From Tissierellia bacterium (GTDB lineage: Bacteria; Bacillota; Clostridia; Tissierellales; Tepidimicrobiaceae): a DNA stretch of 64,000 bases. The stretch is from NCBI GenBank assembly GCA_012735215.1, contig JAAYHX010000020.1:1-64000 (forward strand), given 5' to 3'. Below the pieces are notes generated by a model. That model was not told the origin of the DNA. It did not search any database and was given only the letters and a program-made list of their open reading frames with translations. Below are positions 17,374-26,820 of this stretch, piece by piece (the first letter of the stretch is position 1; every line of letters begins with the position of its first letter). The translations under genes were made by a program, and so were the position numbers.

Positions 17374-18675
17374 ATGAACAGAGAAAAAGAATTTGCAAGG
17401 AGTTTGATAGATTTTATTGACAACGGCCCTAGTCCTTTTCATGTGGTAAAGGAGGCAGAGGAATTACTATGTGAAAAGGGATTTGAAGAGCTTAAGTTAT
17501 CAGATAGCTGGACTTTAGAAAAGGAGGGCAAGTACTTTGTAAAGAGCAACAGCTCTGCCCTAATAGCCTTCCGAGTGGGTAAAGGCAACTTGGAGGAAGA
17601 TGGCTTTAAGCTGATCGGAGCCCATACTGACTCTCCTACTTTTAGGATAAAACCAAAGCCAGAAATAGATGTTGAAGGCAAGTATTTGAAACTAAATACC
17701 GAGGTTTATGGAGGCCCTATACTTAGCACCTGGTTTGATAGGCCCTTGTCCCTAGCGGGAAGAATAGCAGTAAGAACTCAAAACCCATTAAGACCAAAAG
17801 AAGTAATAGTGGATATGGAAGATCCTATAATGATTATCCCTAACCTAGCTATCCACATGAACAGGAAGGTCAACGAAGGAGTAAATATCAATCCTCAAGT
17901 TGACACCCTACCGCTATTGTCCATGATAGAGGAAGGTTTTGAAAAAGAAGATTATCTAGTCAAGCTAATAGGAGAAAGGACAGGTATAAAGCCTGAGGAT
18001 ATATTAGACTTTGATCTATTCCTATACACTACAGAAAAGGGCTCCCTAATAGGTCCCAAGGAAGAATTCATATCCATAGGTAAACTGGATAACTTAGCCA
18101 TGGTCCACGCTGGACTACATGGAATTATAGATAGTCAGGCCCACAATGCTACCCGGGTATTAGCATGTTTCGACAATGAGGAAGTAGGAAGCACAACAAA
18201 ACAGGGAGCAGCTAGCCCCTTGCTTAGAACTGTACTAGAGAGGATAGCCATATCCTTTGGAAAGAGCAGGGAGGATTACTATAGGGCTTTAGCTAATTCC
18301 TTCATGATATCTGCAGACATGGCCCATGCACTACATCCTAACAATACTGGGAAAAACGATTTAACCAACAAACCAGTAATCAATGGAGGACCGGTAATAA
18401 AGATAGCGGCAAGTCAGGCTTATACCTCTGACAGCATGTCCATAGCAGTATATGAAAGTATTTGCAAATCGGCAGGCATACCAGTACAGAAATTTGTCAA
18501 CAGGTCCGATGAAAGAGGCGGTTCAACAATAGGTCCTATCTCTACCAGCCAGCTAAATATTCCATCAGTAGATATAGGGAATCCTATATTGGCCATGCAT
18601 TCTGTAAGGGAATTAGGTGGAGTATTTGATCACTACCATGTATATAGATCCTTCAAGGAATTTTATGAAATATAG
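17374..18675 (+). CDS. apeB: M18 family aminopeptidase
   Basis: This 433-aa metallo-aminopeptidase removes N-terminal residues, mostly acidic or neutral, from peptides. Metal ligands are visible in GAHTDSPTFRIKP, in CFDNEEVGS (catalytic Glu) and in ADMAHALHP, with a last His in MHSVRELGG. I choose ATG 17374: GGAGG (17360-17364) is properly spaced for it, whereas ATG 17368 is too close and the earlier in-frame TTG lies inside the terminator. It is likely another step in peptide catabolism. Confidence 0.9.
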   Translation: MNREKEFARSLIDFIDNGPSPFHVVKEAEELLCEKGFEELKLSDSWTLEKEGKYFVKSNSSALIAFRVGKGNLEEDGFKLIGAHTDSPTFRIKPKPEIDVEGKYLKLNTEVYGGPILSTWFDRPLSLAGRIAVRTQNPLRPKEVIVDMEDPIMIIPNLAIHMNRKVNEGVNINPQVDTLPLLSMIEEGFEKEDYLVKLIGERTGIKPEDILDFDLFLYTTEKGSLIGPKEEFISIGKLDNLAMVHAGLHGIIDSQAHNATRVLACFDNEEVGSTTKQGAASPLLRTVLERIAISFGKSREDYYRALANSFMISADMAHALHPNNTGKNDLTNKPVINGGPVIKIAASQAYTSDSMSIAVYESICKSAGIPVQKFVNRSDERGGSTIGPISTSQLNIPSVDIGNPILAMHSVRELGGVFDHYHVYRSFKEFYEI

Positions 18676-18700
18676 TATTTACTAGAGGTGAATTCAATAG

Positions 18701-19534
18701 ATGTATAAACTGATTGCTATTGACCTAGATGGTACCCTGCTGGATGACAGCAAAAGGATACCGGAGGAAAATATAACAGTCCTTAGGGAATTAATAGATA
18801 GAGGTTATGAGATAGTAATAGCCACTGGAAGGAGATATTGGGAGGCCAAGGCTATCATTCAGGATATAGATAGAAACATGGTCATACTTGCTAACAATGG
18901 GAATATAGTAAGAGATGTAGAGGATGATAGGATTTTAATAAAAAAGTATTTAAACATGGAAGACTTTAAGAAGCTCATACATGAAAGCAAGAAGAGAAAG
19001 CTACACCCCCTGATTCTGGTAGATGATTATGAGAATGGTGTTGATATAATTGTAGAATCAGGCAGTGCAAGCCATTTTCACAAGATATATATATCAAGGG
19101 CCCAGAACAGGTATAGGGAAGTAGAAGACTATTTAACTATAGAGGATACAAACATACTATCTGTGGCTTATGCAGGAGATAGAAAGGATATGGAAGGCTT
19201 ATACGACTATATAAATGAACGCTATCCTAACATCTATAAGACTCATTTGATGGAAAACATCCATTTGGCAGAAGCCCTGCTGGAGATAATGAATCCATTA
19301 GGGGATAAGTGGCTCAGCCTATTGGAATATGCCAAGGAAAAAGGTATAGATAAGTCGGAGATTATTGCCATTGGTGATGATAACAATGATATTGAAATGA
19401 TCAAGAATTCAGGCTGCGGAATAGCCATGAAAAATGCCAGCCATCTAGTCAAAGAGGTGGCAGACATAATATCTGAAAAGGACAACAACCAATCAGGAGT
19501 TGCTCACGAGTTGAGAAAGCTGCTGTTAGTCTAA
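18701..19534 (+). CDS. Cof-type HAD superfamily phosphatase
   Basis: This 277-aa hydrolase of the HAD IIB (Cof) class dephosphorylates small phospho-metabolites such as sugar phosphates or FMN-type compounds. Motif I is IDLDGTLLDD with nucleophile D8 and acid D10; motif II lies in IVIATGR; and motif IV is GDDNNDIEM near 225. The C2B cap lies between about 80 and 190. It starts 25 bp after the aminopeptidase and may share its transcript. Substrate cannot be told from sequence. Confidence 0.88.
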   Translation: MYKLIAIDLDGTLLDDSKRIPEENITVLRELIDRGYEIVIATGRRYWEAKAIIQDIDRNMVILANNGNIVRDVEDDRILIKKYLNMEDFKKLIHESKKRKLHPLILVDDYENGVDIIVESGSASHFHKIYISRAQNRYREVEDYLTIEDTNILSVAYAGDRKDMEGLYDYINERYPNIYKTHLMENIHLAEALLEIMNPLGDKWLSLLEYAKEKGIDKSEIIAIGDDNNDIEMIKNSGCGIAMKNASHLVKEVADIISEKDNNQSGVAHELRKLLLV

Positions 19535-19559
19535 TAGTAATGAAAAGGTGGAAGCTTTT

Positions 19560-20516
19560 ATGGATATAAAGGTATACAATGCATATTCTAACTATTTGAA
19601 GAAGAGATTTGGAGAAAAGGTATATAAACTCCCAATAAGCCTGCCTCTTACCTGTCCCAATAGGGATGGCTGTGTAGGAAAAGGTGGCTGCATCTTTTGC
19701 GGTGAGGAAGGGGGTTCCTTTGAGAACCTCTCAAACACTATTCCTGTAAGAGAGCAAGTTTTAAGAAACATGGAATATATAAGCAAGAGGTATAAGGCGA
19801 CAAAATTCATATCATACTTTCAGAGCTTTTCCAACACCTACATGCCCCTAAAAGACTTTAAAAGATATATAGAAGAATCCATAGTGGATAAGGTAGTAGG
19901 CATATCCATTTCTACTAGGCCTGATTGTATTAGCAATGAATACCTAGAATTCCTTTCATACATTAAGGATAAGCACAATCTAGAAATAACCATAGAGTTG
20001 GGCTTGCAGACAGTTAATTACCATACCTTGCAAATCATAAACAGGGGCCATGGTCTGGCAGAGTTTATAGATGCAGTCTCAAGAAATAAGAAATATGGCA
20101 TAAGAACCTGTGTCCACATGATTTTAAACTTGCCTTGGGACAGTAAGCTAGATGTTATAGAAAGTGCAAAGGTACTATCTGCCTTGGCAGTGGAAGAGAT
20201 AAAGCTCCATGCCCTATACATTGTTGAGGGGACCCAATTAGGAGAACTATATAAGAGGGGGAAACTTTCTCTGATTTCAAAGGAGGAGTATGAAGAGAGG
20301 GTAATTACCTACTTAGAATACCTACATGAGGACATAGTGGTCCAGAGAGTTATTGGAAGAGCACCAGAGGAAAACACCCTCTTTGTAAACTGGAATGAGA
20401 GCTGGTGGAAGATAAGGGATGAAATAGTAAAGAAGATGATAGATAGAAATACAAGGCAGGGAATAAAATGCGACTACCTAAACGGGAAAGCCCTGAGGGG
20501 AATTAAAAATTTGTAA
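19560..20516 (+). CDS. Radical SAM protein, YhcC/TIGR01212 family
   Basis: This 318-aa radical SAM enzyme is in the YhcC-like family, related to the Elp3 fold. Cysteines C32, C38, C44 and C47 occur in the TCPNRDGCVGKGGCIFC segment; the last pair, CIFC, with an upstream Cys, should bind the [4Fe-4S] cluster. STRPDCI and ELGLQT are family motifs. ATG 19560 follows AAAAGGTGG; the in-frame GTG at 19548 falls within that site. Members are linked to tRNA or unknown modifications; the reaction is not established. Confidence 0.88.
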   Translation: MDIKVYNAYSNYLKKRFGEKVYKLPISLPLTCPNRDGCVGKGGCIFCGEEGGSFENLSNTIPVREQVLRNMEYISKRYKATKFISYFQSFSNTYMPLKDFKRYIEESIVDKVVGISISTRPDCISNEYLEFLSYIKDKHNLEITIELGLQTVNYHTLQIINRGHGLAEFIDAVSRNKKYGIRTCVHMILNLPWDSKLDVIESAKVLSALAVEEIKLHALYIVEGTQLGELYKRGKLSLISKEEYEERVITYLEYLHEDIVVQRVIGRAPEENTLFVNWNESWWKIRDEIVKKMIDRNTRQGIKCDYLNGKALRGIKNL

Positions 20517-20599
20517 AAAATTAAAGGAAAAGCATAACTTATGTAGAATAAATAATATAACAAAAATTCAGTAAACTATTAATGAAAGGAATGATTCTA

Positions 20600-21025
20600 A
20601 TGGTGCACTTTGTGTTGGGAGCAAAAGGAAGTGGCAAAACCAAATGGCTTATAGATCAGGCCAACAGCGAGATCAAAAAGGGCAATGGAAACATCATATT
20701 CATTGATGTTGATGACAATCACATATTCAGCTTGGATTATTCCGTAAGACTTGTAAATGCCATAGAGTTCAATATTAAGAGTATTGAATCCTTCTATGGC
20801 TTTTTGTGTGGAATTATAGCCAGAGATTATGATGTGGAGAAGATTTATGTAGATGGAATCTATAAAGTCCTTTCGTTAACAAGTGATGACTTATCTAAGT
20901 TATCTGATGACTTAGATTATATTGGGAAAAAATTCGATACTGAATTTTATATAGGTCTAGATATGCATATAGAGGAAGTCCCTGAAAGATTTAGGGCTAA
21001 CTGTGTAGAACTAAAATTAACTTAA
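20600..21025 (+). CDS. Small P-loop ATP-binding protein
   Basis: The 141-aa product has a clear Walker A motif, GAKGSGKTK (7-15), right at its N-terminus, and a hydrophobic strand ending in IFIDVDD, followed by a second strand YVDGIYK that may serve as Walker B. It is short for a full P-loop domain. Three in-frame ATGs (20582, 20591, 20600) are available; 20600 fits the AAAGGA site best. I do not recognise the family and its partner is unknown. Confidence 0.7.
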   Translation: MVHFVLGAKGSGKTKWLIDQANSEIKKGNGNIIFIDVDDNHIFSLDYSVRLVNAIEFNIKSIESFYGFLCGIIARDYDVEKIYVDGIYKVLSLTSDDLSKLSDDLDYIGKKFDTEFYIGLDMHIEEVPERFRANCVELKLT

Positions 21026-21043
21026 GGCAGGAACTTTCCTGCC
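21026..21043. terminator. Weak hairpin between convergent genes
   Basis: GGCAGGAA (21026-21033) pairs with TTCCTGCC (21036-21043). It follows the P-loop gene stop directly and faces the DUF1540 gene. T runs are poor on both sides, so termination is uncertain. Confidence 0.45.
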
Positions 21044-21051
21044 CTAGTCCT

Positions 21052-21237
21052 TTATCCTGTAAACTTAGTATTGTTTGGCCTGAAGGTAGCACAGTCTGTA
21101 TCTTCAGTATTTGTTGCATTTCGTGGTTGAATTTCAATTTTAGCAGCACTACATCTATCACCAGCTGTATGATAATAACAAGTATTGACTACACATTTAA
21201 CTCCATCTAGATGGTCATTAGTTTTCTCTATGCGCAT
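21052..21237 (-). CDS. DUF1540 protein
   Basis: This 61-aa cysteine-rich protein has the pattern VKCVVNTCYYH, C-S-A-AKIEIQP and DTDCATF that defines DUF1540, a putative small metal-binding domain common in Clostridia and Bacilli. The start at 21237 is set by AAGGAG on the minus strand; an upstream ATG at 21321 has no site. No experimental role that I can name. Confidence 0.85.
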   Translation of the reverse strand: MRIEKTNDHLDGVKCVVNTCYYHTAGDRCSAAKIEIQPRNATNTEDTDCATFRPNNTKFTG

Positions 21238-21405
21238 TATTATCTCCTTTCTATTAGTATATTGTTGCCATATAATTATTTTGTATGTTATCTGGTCTTT
21301 TATACAAAGTAATTTTTTCAATTAATTAGAGGCTAGATAAACAATTCTTCCTATTTTATGATATAATCTATTTAAACTAATATAAGTTTAGATAGGGTGT
21401 TATAT

Positions 21406-21957
21406 TTGGAACAGTTGAATAGAAAAGGAATATTTGATACCTTCTTTGAAAACAGGTTATCTTTGATAGTACAGTATACTAATGGAGATATTTCAAAAAA
21501 GGAATTTTTAGAATATAATTTTGATTTTGTACAAGCTATGAATATTAAGCCCTTTAACAAGATTGATAGTTATGAAAAAGGAATGTATAACTATCAGTAT
21601 TATAATGTTTTAGCTAAATATTATACTATGATGGCAAAAGATATAAAGAGGTCTGGAAAGCACAAAAAATACTATAACTATTATAAGCAGTTGGGAAATG
21701 AATACTACCACAAGAAAGACCAGGCTACCTTTTACCTTTTGAAGCATTTAGGGTTTAAAAATGTAGAAGCCTACTTTATCAATGTCAATTCTAAATACTT
21801 GAAGGATAAGCTATATGAAATAGTGCTCCTTGATTATAATGAGGCCATATTCCACTCAAAGAGCTTGTGGCTTTTGGATGTTTTGAAGAAGGAAGGAGTA
21901 TTTATAGAAGGGAAGAAGAGATCTCTCATAGATGATTATATCAACGAAAAGTACTAA
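21406..21957 (+). CDS. Hypothetical protein, helical, Tyr/Lys-rich
   Basis: This 183-aa protein is predicted all-helical and soluble, unusually rich in Tyr, Lys and Asn (for example KYYNYYKQLGNEYYHKK). TTG 21406 is preferred because AGGGTG precedes it; GTG 21397 is the alternative. I do not recognise the family beyond its look of a conserved clostridial cytosolic protein. A terminator follows at once, so it is probably monocistronic. Confidence 0.7.
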   Translation: MEQLNRKGIFDTFFENRLSLIVQYTNGDISKKEFLEYNFDFVQAMNIKPFNKIDSYEKGMYNYQYYNVLAKYYTMMAKDIKRSGKHKKYYNYYKQLGNEYYHKKDQATFYLLKHLGFKNVEAYFINVNSKYLKDKLYEIVLLDYNEAIFHSKSLWLLDVLKKEGVFIEGKKRSLIDDYINEKY

Positions 21958-21988
21958 CCAGGTTGTCCTTAATGGAAACTTGGTTTTA
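21955..21988 (+). terminator. Terminator after the helical hypothetical gene
   Basis: AACCAGGTT and AACTTGGTT form a 9-bp stem (one G-U pair) that overlaps the stop codon, followed by TTTATTTTTATT. Confidence 0.7.
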
Positions 21989-22021
21989 TTTTTATTGCTA
22001 ATATATATAGCCCAGCCTTTC

Positions 22022-22068
22022 CTTGCTCAATTTGGGAAGCATCACCACTCGGGAAATTGATTTGCAAG
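22022..22068. other. Bulged stem-loop of unknown role
   Basis: CTTGC-TCAATTT (22022-22033) pairs with AAATTGA-ttt-GCAAG (22054-22068), with a 3-nt bulge and a GC-rich 20-nt loop, in an otherwise AT-rich gap upstream of an M20 peptidase. It could be a structured leader RNA or chance. I match it to no known riboswitch. Confidence 0.3.
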
Positions 22069-22217
22069 TCATGATGTTTCATAAAAAGTCAGACCTATGA
22101 ATATATATTTGCAATGAAATTTTAATAGAAAAATTTTATGGAAATTTTACAAGAGTTTGCAATAATGTAATAGATTAAGAATATAGATATAAAAGACACA
22201 TTATAAAGGAGGCAATT

Positions 22218-23393
22218 ATGGACATTAAGGAGAGGATAGAAGATATATTTCATGAACTGGTAGAAATAAGAAGAGACTTTCACATGCATCCAGAGCTCAG
22301 CCTACAGGAATACAGGACCAGTGAAAAGATCTCCGAATACTTGAACTCTTGGGGGATAGAGCATGTTAAGGGAATTGCAGGTACTGGAGTTATGGCAATA
22401 ATAAGAGGGAAAAGGGAAGGAAGGACTGTAGCAGCCAGGGCAGACATGGATGCCCTGCCAATTCTTGAAAAAAACAACCTTCCCTTTAAATCGAGGAAGG
22501 AAGGAGTCATGCATGCCTGTGGCCATGACATTCATATAGCCATACATCTTGGAGTGGCTAAAATAATTAAGGATATGGAAGACCAACTAGAAGGCAATGT
22601 GAAGATATTTTTTCAACCGGCAGAGGAAACTGTTGGTGGAGCTAAGATGATGATAGATGAGGGCTGCTTAAAGGATCCTGATGTGGACTATATCCTAGCA
22701 TTGCATCTGGATGCTTCCCTAGAAGTAGGACATGTCCGATTAAAGTATGGAAAGCTTAATGCAGCCAGCAGTGAAGTTTATATAAGGATAAAGGGGAAAT
22801 CTGGCCATGCCGCCTACCCAGAAAGCACAGTAGATTCAATTGTAGTTGCAGCATATGTTATTACAGCCCTGCAAACATTAGTCAGCAGAAATATCTCCCC
22901 TGTTAACTCCCTTGTTCTGACTCTGGGTCAGATCAGTGGAGGAACTAAAAACAATGTTATAGCAGGAGAAGTTAATTTGTCTGGGACTCTAAGAACTCTG
23001 GACTCAGAGACTCAGGATTTTGCCAAAAGAAGGATTAGGGAAATTGTTGAAAACACTGCAAGGGGATTTGGAGCAGAGGCCACTATAGAGTTTGTAGACG
23101 GATATCCTGAGGTAGTGAACAATGAGGAGGTAGTAGATGTATTAAGGAAGACTGCTGAAAGATTGTTTGGCAAAAGCAGAGTTAAATTTAAGGAGCATCC
23201 CAGCATGGGAGCTGATGACTTTGCCTTCTTCTGTAAAGAAACTAAGGCAGCATACTATAATATAGGCTGTGCTAATAGGGGCAAAGGATGGACTGCACCC
23301 CTCCATAGTGAACACTTTATAGCAGACGAAGACTGCATAAAGGTGGGGGTACTGTTACAAGTTGAAACCTTACTAGAACTACTAAAGAACTGA
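22218..23393 (+). CDS. M20 amidohydrolase (N-acyl-amino-acid / hippurate hydrolase type)
   Basis: This 391-aa zinc or manganese amidohydrolase hydrolyses N-acyl amino acids or related amides. Family motifs are HMHPELS, ARADMDALP, HACGHDIHIAIHLG (metal ligands), PAEETVGGAKMM (catalytic Glu) and HSEHF near the C-terminus. The dimerisation domain has GKSGHAAYPE. The start follows AAAGGAGG. It is an M20D-type enzyme like YxeP or AmaA and not an ArgE/DapE deacylase. Substrate is not set by sequence. Confidence 0.9.
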   Translation: MDIKERIEDIFHELVEIRRDFHMHPELSLQEYRTSEKISEYLNSWGIEHVKGIAGTGVMAIIRGKREGRTVAARADMDALPILEKNNLPFKSRKEGVMHACGHDIHIAIHLGVAKIIKDMEDQLEGNVKIFFQPAEETVGGAKMMIDEGCLKDPDVDYILALHLDASLEVGHVRLKYGKLNAASSEVYIRIKGKSGHAAYPESTVDSIVVAAYVITALQTLVSRNISPVNSLVLTLGQISGGTKNNVIAGEVNLSGTLRTLDSETQDFAKRRIREIVENTARGFGAEATIEFVDGYPEVVNNEEVVDVLRKTAERLFGKSRVKFKEHPSMGADDFAFFCKETKAAYYNIGCANRGKGWTAPLHSEHFIADEDCIKVGVLLQVETLLELLKN

Positions 23394-23420
23394 GGATAAG
23401 CTTTTGAGCTTATCCTTTAT
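23393..23420 (+). terminator. Terminator after M20 amidohydrolase
   Basis: AGGATAAGCT (23393-23402) pairs with AGCTTATCCT (23407-23416), with a 4-nt loop and a short T tail. Confidence 0.75.
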
Positions 23421-23516
23421 TAGTATATAAGAGTTTCTGGGACCAGTATTTATGCCACCCCTTTTAATAGCCATAAATCTATTTAATATATTCTTTGGCT
23501 AATAGGAAGTGATATT

Positions 23517-24440
23517 GTGATCAAACCTAAAAGGTTAAAACTAGGTGATACTATAGGTGTAGTTGCACCAGCAAGCCCTACAACTGAAGAAAAGCTTGAA
23601 AGGGTCTATAGGAAGCTAATGCAAATGGGATTTAATGTAGTAATGGGAAGAAGCTGCTTCTCCAAGCGTGGATACCTGGCAGGAGACGATAAAACAAGGG
23701 CAGAGGACATAAACAAGATGTTTAAAAATACAGAGGTGGATGGGATTATCTGTTTAAGGGGAGGATATGGAAGTTTACGGATATTGGACCTATTAGATTA
23801 TGAACTCATCAGGACCAATCCAAAAGTATTTGTAGGTTATAGCGATATAACCGCCCTGCATATAGCAATAAATCAGATATCAGAATTAGTAACCTTTCAC
23901 GGTCCAATGGCAGCAAACTTGATTGAGGATACTTGTAATTTTACATTAGAGAGCTTATATAACTTTATCCTCAATGAAGATTTTAAGCCGTCCATAGAGA
24001 ACCTATCAAGAGAATTAGTTGCTATAAATGGGGGAATTGCAGAAGGGCAGATAATAGGAGGGAACCTATCCTTAATAGCTAGTACAATTGGCACCCCCTA
24101 CGAAATTAACACCAAAGGTAAGATACTCTTCATTGAGGAAATAGGGGAGGAGCCTTATAGGATAGACAGGATGCTTACTCAACTTAGGTTATCTCATAAA
24201 CTTCAGGATGCAGTAGGTATAATCCTAGGAGATTTTAACAATTGTGTACCAGAAAACCCACATATGTCCTTTACCCTAGAAGAAGTAATAGATTTTTATA
24301 TAAGACCCCTCAATAAACCTACTTTAATGAACTTACAAGCAGGGCACTGTAAACCTACAATTACCATCCCCTTTGGGGTCAAAGCTAGGCTTGATGTAGA
24401 CAAAAATGAGATTGTTATACTGGAGGGACCTACAATTTAG
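23517..24440 (+). CDS. ldcA: LD-carboxypeptidase (S66 family)
   Basis: This 307-aa serine peptidase removes the terminal D-Ala from murein tetrapeptides (LdcA-type) or related peptides. The catalytic Ser is S109 in GYSDIT; the Glu lies in LFIEEIGEEPYRIDRML and the His in QAGHCKPTITIPFG. It has no signal peptide, so it would act in the cytosol on recycled muropeptides or on microcin-like substrates (MccF type). GTG is the start. Neighbour dapF makes meso-DAP, consistent with cell wall metabolism. Confidence 0.88.
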   Translation: MIKPKRLKLGDTIGVVAPASPTTEEKLERVYRKLMQMGFNVVMGRSCFSKRGYLAGDDKTRAEDINKMFKNTEVDGIICLRGGYGSLRILDLLDYELIRTNPKVFVGYSDITALHIAINQISELVTFHGPMAANLIEDTCNFTLESLYNFILNEDFKPSIENLSRELVAINGGIAEGQIIGGNLSLIASTIGTPYEINTKGKILFIEEIGEEPYRIDRMLTQLRLSHKLQDAVGIILGDFNNCVPENPHMSFTLEEVIDFYIRPLNKPTLMNLQAGHCKPTITIPFGVKARLDVDKNEIVILEGPTI

Positions 24441-24461
24441 ATATATGATGGAGGTTGTTCT

Positions 24462-25319
24462 ATGAAGTTTACTAAAATGGAAGCTGCAGGAAATGACTTT
24501 ATCATTTTTGACGGATTTGAATATAATATTAAAGACTGTGAAAATTTAGCACTAAGGGTCTGTGATAGGCATTTTGGAGTTGGAGCTGATGGGCTCCTTG
24601 TCTGTCAAGAGAGTAAGCTGGCAGATATTAAGATGCTCTACTACAACTCAGATGGCTCCCAAGGAGAAATGTGTGGAAATGGTATTAGATGTTTTTCAAA
24701 ATACGTTTACGAAAAAGGTCTAGTTAAGGGCAGCACTTTCACAGTAGAAACCTTAGCGGGAATAAAAACTGTGCAGTTAGAAACAGATGAACACAAGAGG
24801 GTAAAGACTGTCAAAGTAAACATGGGGAAAGCTGTATTTGATACGAAATACATAACTGTAAAACTGGAAAAGGAAAAAGCTATAGAGGAGAAGCTGGACA
24901 TAGATGGTGAGGAAATAGTCTTTTCGTCAGTATTGGTAGGGGTACCCCATACGGTTATATTTGTAGAGGATATAAAGGATGTGGACATAAATGGACTAGG
25001 TGGAAAAATTGAAAACCACCATCTATTCCCTAAAAAAACCAATGTTAATTTTGTTGAGATAACTAGCAGGAAAGACATAAATATATATACCTGGGAAAGG
25101 GGAGCTGGAAGAACCCTGGGGTGTGGTACTGGTTCCTGTGCCAGTGTGGTAATAGGGAAATTATTAGGCCGGTTAGACAAAAAAGTTCATGTAAGAACAG
25201 AAGGAGGAGAGTTGGAAGTTAGCGTTGACGAGGAATATGAGATATTTATGAAGGGAGGAGCTAACAGGATTTGCCATGGGTTTATTTATAATGTAAATGA
25301 CTTTATAGTAGATGAATAA
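24462..25319 (+). CDS. dapF: Diaminopimelate epimerase
   Basis: This 285-aa enzyme interconverts LL- and meso-diaminopimelate for lysine and peptidoglycan synthesis. The two catalytic cysteines are C71 (MCGNGIRC) and C221 (LGCGTGSCA), and AAGNDF marks the N-terminus. Length is normal. It starts 21 bp after ldcA and is followed 20 bp later by a transporter gene; no other dap gene is near. Confidence 0.95.
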   Translation: MKFTKMEAAGNDFIIFDGFEYNIKDCENLALRVCDRHFGVGADGLLVCQESKLADIKMLYYNSDGSQGEMCGNGIRCFSKYVYEKGLVKGSTFTVETLAGIKTVQLETDEHKRVKTVKVNMGKAVFDTKYITVKLEKEKAIEEKLDIDGEEIVFSSVLVGVPHTVIFVEDIKDVDINGLGGKIENHHLFPKKTNVNFVEITSRKDINIYTWERGAGRTLGCGTGSCASVVIGKLLGRLDKKVHVRTEGGELEVSVDEEYEIFMKGGANRICHGFIYNVNDFIVDE

Positions 25320-25339
25320 TTGACTAGGGGGAGATAACC

Positions 25340-26596
25340 GTGCCTGATGTAAACAGAAAGAATATGTGGCAATACTACAGATTCCCAATTATACTCTTGT
25401 CCTCAATAATATTGGGAAGCATCATAGGCCTGATAATTGGAGAGAAGGCAGCTGTACTCAAGCCGCTAGGGGATGTGTTCTTAAATATAATGTTCACCAT
25501 AGTGGTTCCACTTGTATTTGTAACTATTTCCAGTGCAGTATCAAATATAGTTGATATGAAACGGCTAGGCAGGATAATTGGCTATATGTTATTGATATTC
25601 ATTATAACAGGCATAATAGCTTCTATAATCATGATAGTTACAGTAAACTTAGTTCCACCGGCTGAAGGTGTTAGTATCCAAGTAGAAGCCAATGATGATA
25701 TTAAGTCACTAAATACAGCAGACCAAATAGTAAAAGCCATAACCGTAACAGATTTTCCAGAGTTGATCTCGCGACAGAATATGCTTCCACTTATTATATT
25801 TTCTATCTTCCTTGGGGCATGTATAAGCTTATTAGGAGAAAGGGCAAAACCCATATCCAACCTACTTAATATACTATCTGATGTATTCTTAAAGATGGTA
25901 TCCTTAATAATGTACTATGCTCCTATTGGATTAGGTGCCTACTTTGCAGCTCTAGTTGGGGAATTTGGGCCAGAACTATTGGGCTCCTATGCAAGAGCAA
26001 TGGCAGTTTACTATCCAATAACCATACTCTATTTCTTCATAGCCTTCTTCTTCTATACCTATTTTGCCAGCGGTATGGAAGGAGTCAAAACCTTCTTTAA
26101 GAACATTTTTCCTGCTGCAGTAACATCATTGGCTACCCAGTCCAGCATTGCAACTATACCAGTCAGTTTATCTGTAGCTAAAAGGGTAGGAGTACCAAAG
26201 GATATTAGAGATATCATTATACCTATTGGGGCTACGGCCCATATGGATGGGTCATGTTTAAGCGCCATACTCAAGATATCCTTCTTGTTTGGTTTGTATA
26301 ATACTCCCTTTGAAGGAATAGGTACCTATATAACAGCCATAATAATATCAGTATTAAGTGGTGTAGTAATGTCAGGAGTCCCCGGAGGAGGACTAATAGG
26401 AGAGATGCTCATAGTAAACCTATATGGCTTTCCACCAGAAGCCTTTCCAATAATAGCCACAATTGGATACTTAGTTGATCCTCCGGCTACCATGATTAAT
26501 GTAACAGGAGATACAGTAGCTGCTATGGTGGTAACTAGAATAATAGAAGGTAAGGATTGGATAGCTAAAAAGCTTACAGCTGGTGAAGTAGAATAG
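25340..26596 (+). CDS. Dicarboxylate/amino acid:cation symporter (DAACS)
   Basis: This 418-aa membrane carrier of the SDF/GltP family takes up glutamate, aspartate or C4-dicarboxylates with Na+ or H+. It has about eight transmembrane segments and two re-entrant hairpins; visible motifs are TQSSIATIPVSL (HP1), HMDGS (TM7) and SGVPGGG (HP2). GTG 25340 follows GGGGGAG. It is likely transcribed with dapF and ends at the GTCGTCGA hairpin. Substrate choice between amino acid and dicarboxylate is uncertain. Confidence 0.9.
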   Translation: MPDVNRKNMWQYYRFPIILLSSIILGSIIGLIIGEKAAVLKPLGDVFLNIMFTIVVPLVFVTISSAVSNIVDMKRLGRIIGYMLLIFIITGIIASIIMIVTVNLVPPAEGVSIQVEANDDIKSLNTADQIVKAITVTDFPELISRQNMLPLIIFSIFLGACISLLGERAKPISNLLNILSDVFLKMVSLIMYYAPIGLGAYFAALVGEFGPELLGSYARAMAVYYPITILYFFIAFFFYTYFASGMEGVKTFFKNIFPAAVTSLATQSSIATIPVSLSVAKRVGVPKDIRDIIIPIGATAHMDGSCLSAILKISFLFGLYNTPFEGIGTYITAIIISVLSGVVMSGVPGGGLIGEMLIVNLYGFPPEAFPIIATIGYLVDPPATMINVTGDTVAAMVVTRIIEGKDWIAKKLTAGEVE

Positions 26597-26613
26597 AGAT
26601 ATAAATTATCATT

Positions 26614-26665
26614 TTGTCGTCGAATACTAAGAGTGAAAACACTTTTGTTCGACGACAATTTTTTT
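26614..26665. repeat. Solo GTCGTCGA hairpin (third copy)
   Basis: An 11-bp perfect inverted repeat (TTGTCGTCGAA at 26614-26624, TTCGACGACAA at 26648-26658) is followed by seven T. It matches the CRISPR-leader hairpins in arm core, in the loop motif AGTGnAAAA, and in the trailing T run plus TTGyAA. No leader or repeats follow. It could end transcription of the upstream symporter gene. Confidence 0.75.
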
Positions 26666-26820
26666 GTAAAGGGAGTATAATCTTGTGAGCATAGAGGTAT
26701 TAACAGCAGAATATTAATATCATTAGAAATCAATAGACAACTATGATATTATATTATTAACATAAGTTCTCGTTATCTAATTTTCAGGGGTGTTGTCTAC
26801 TATTGAAAGGGGGATAATGA

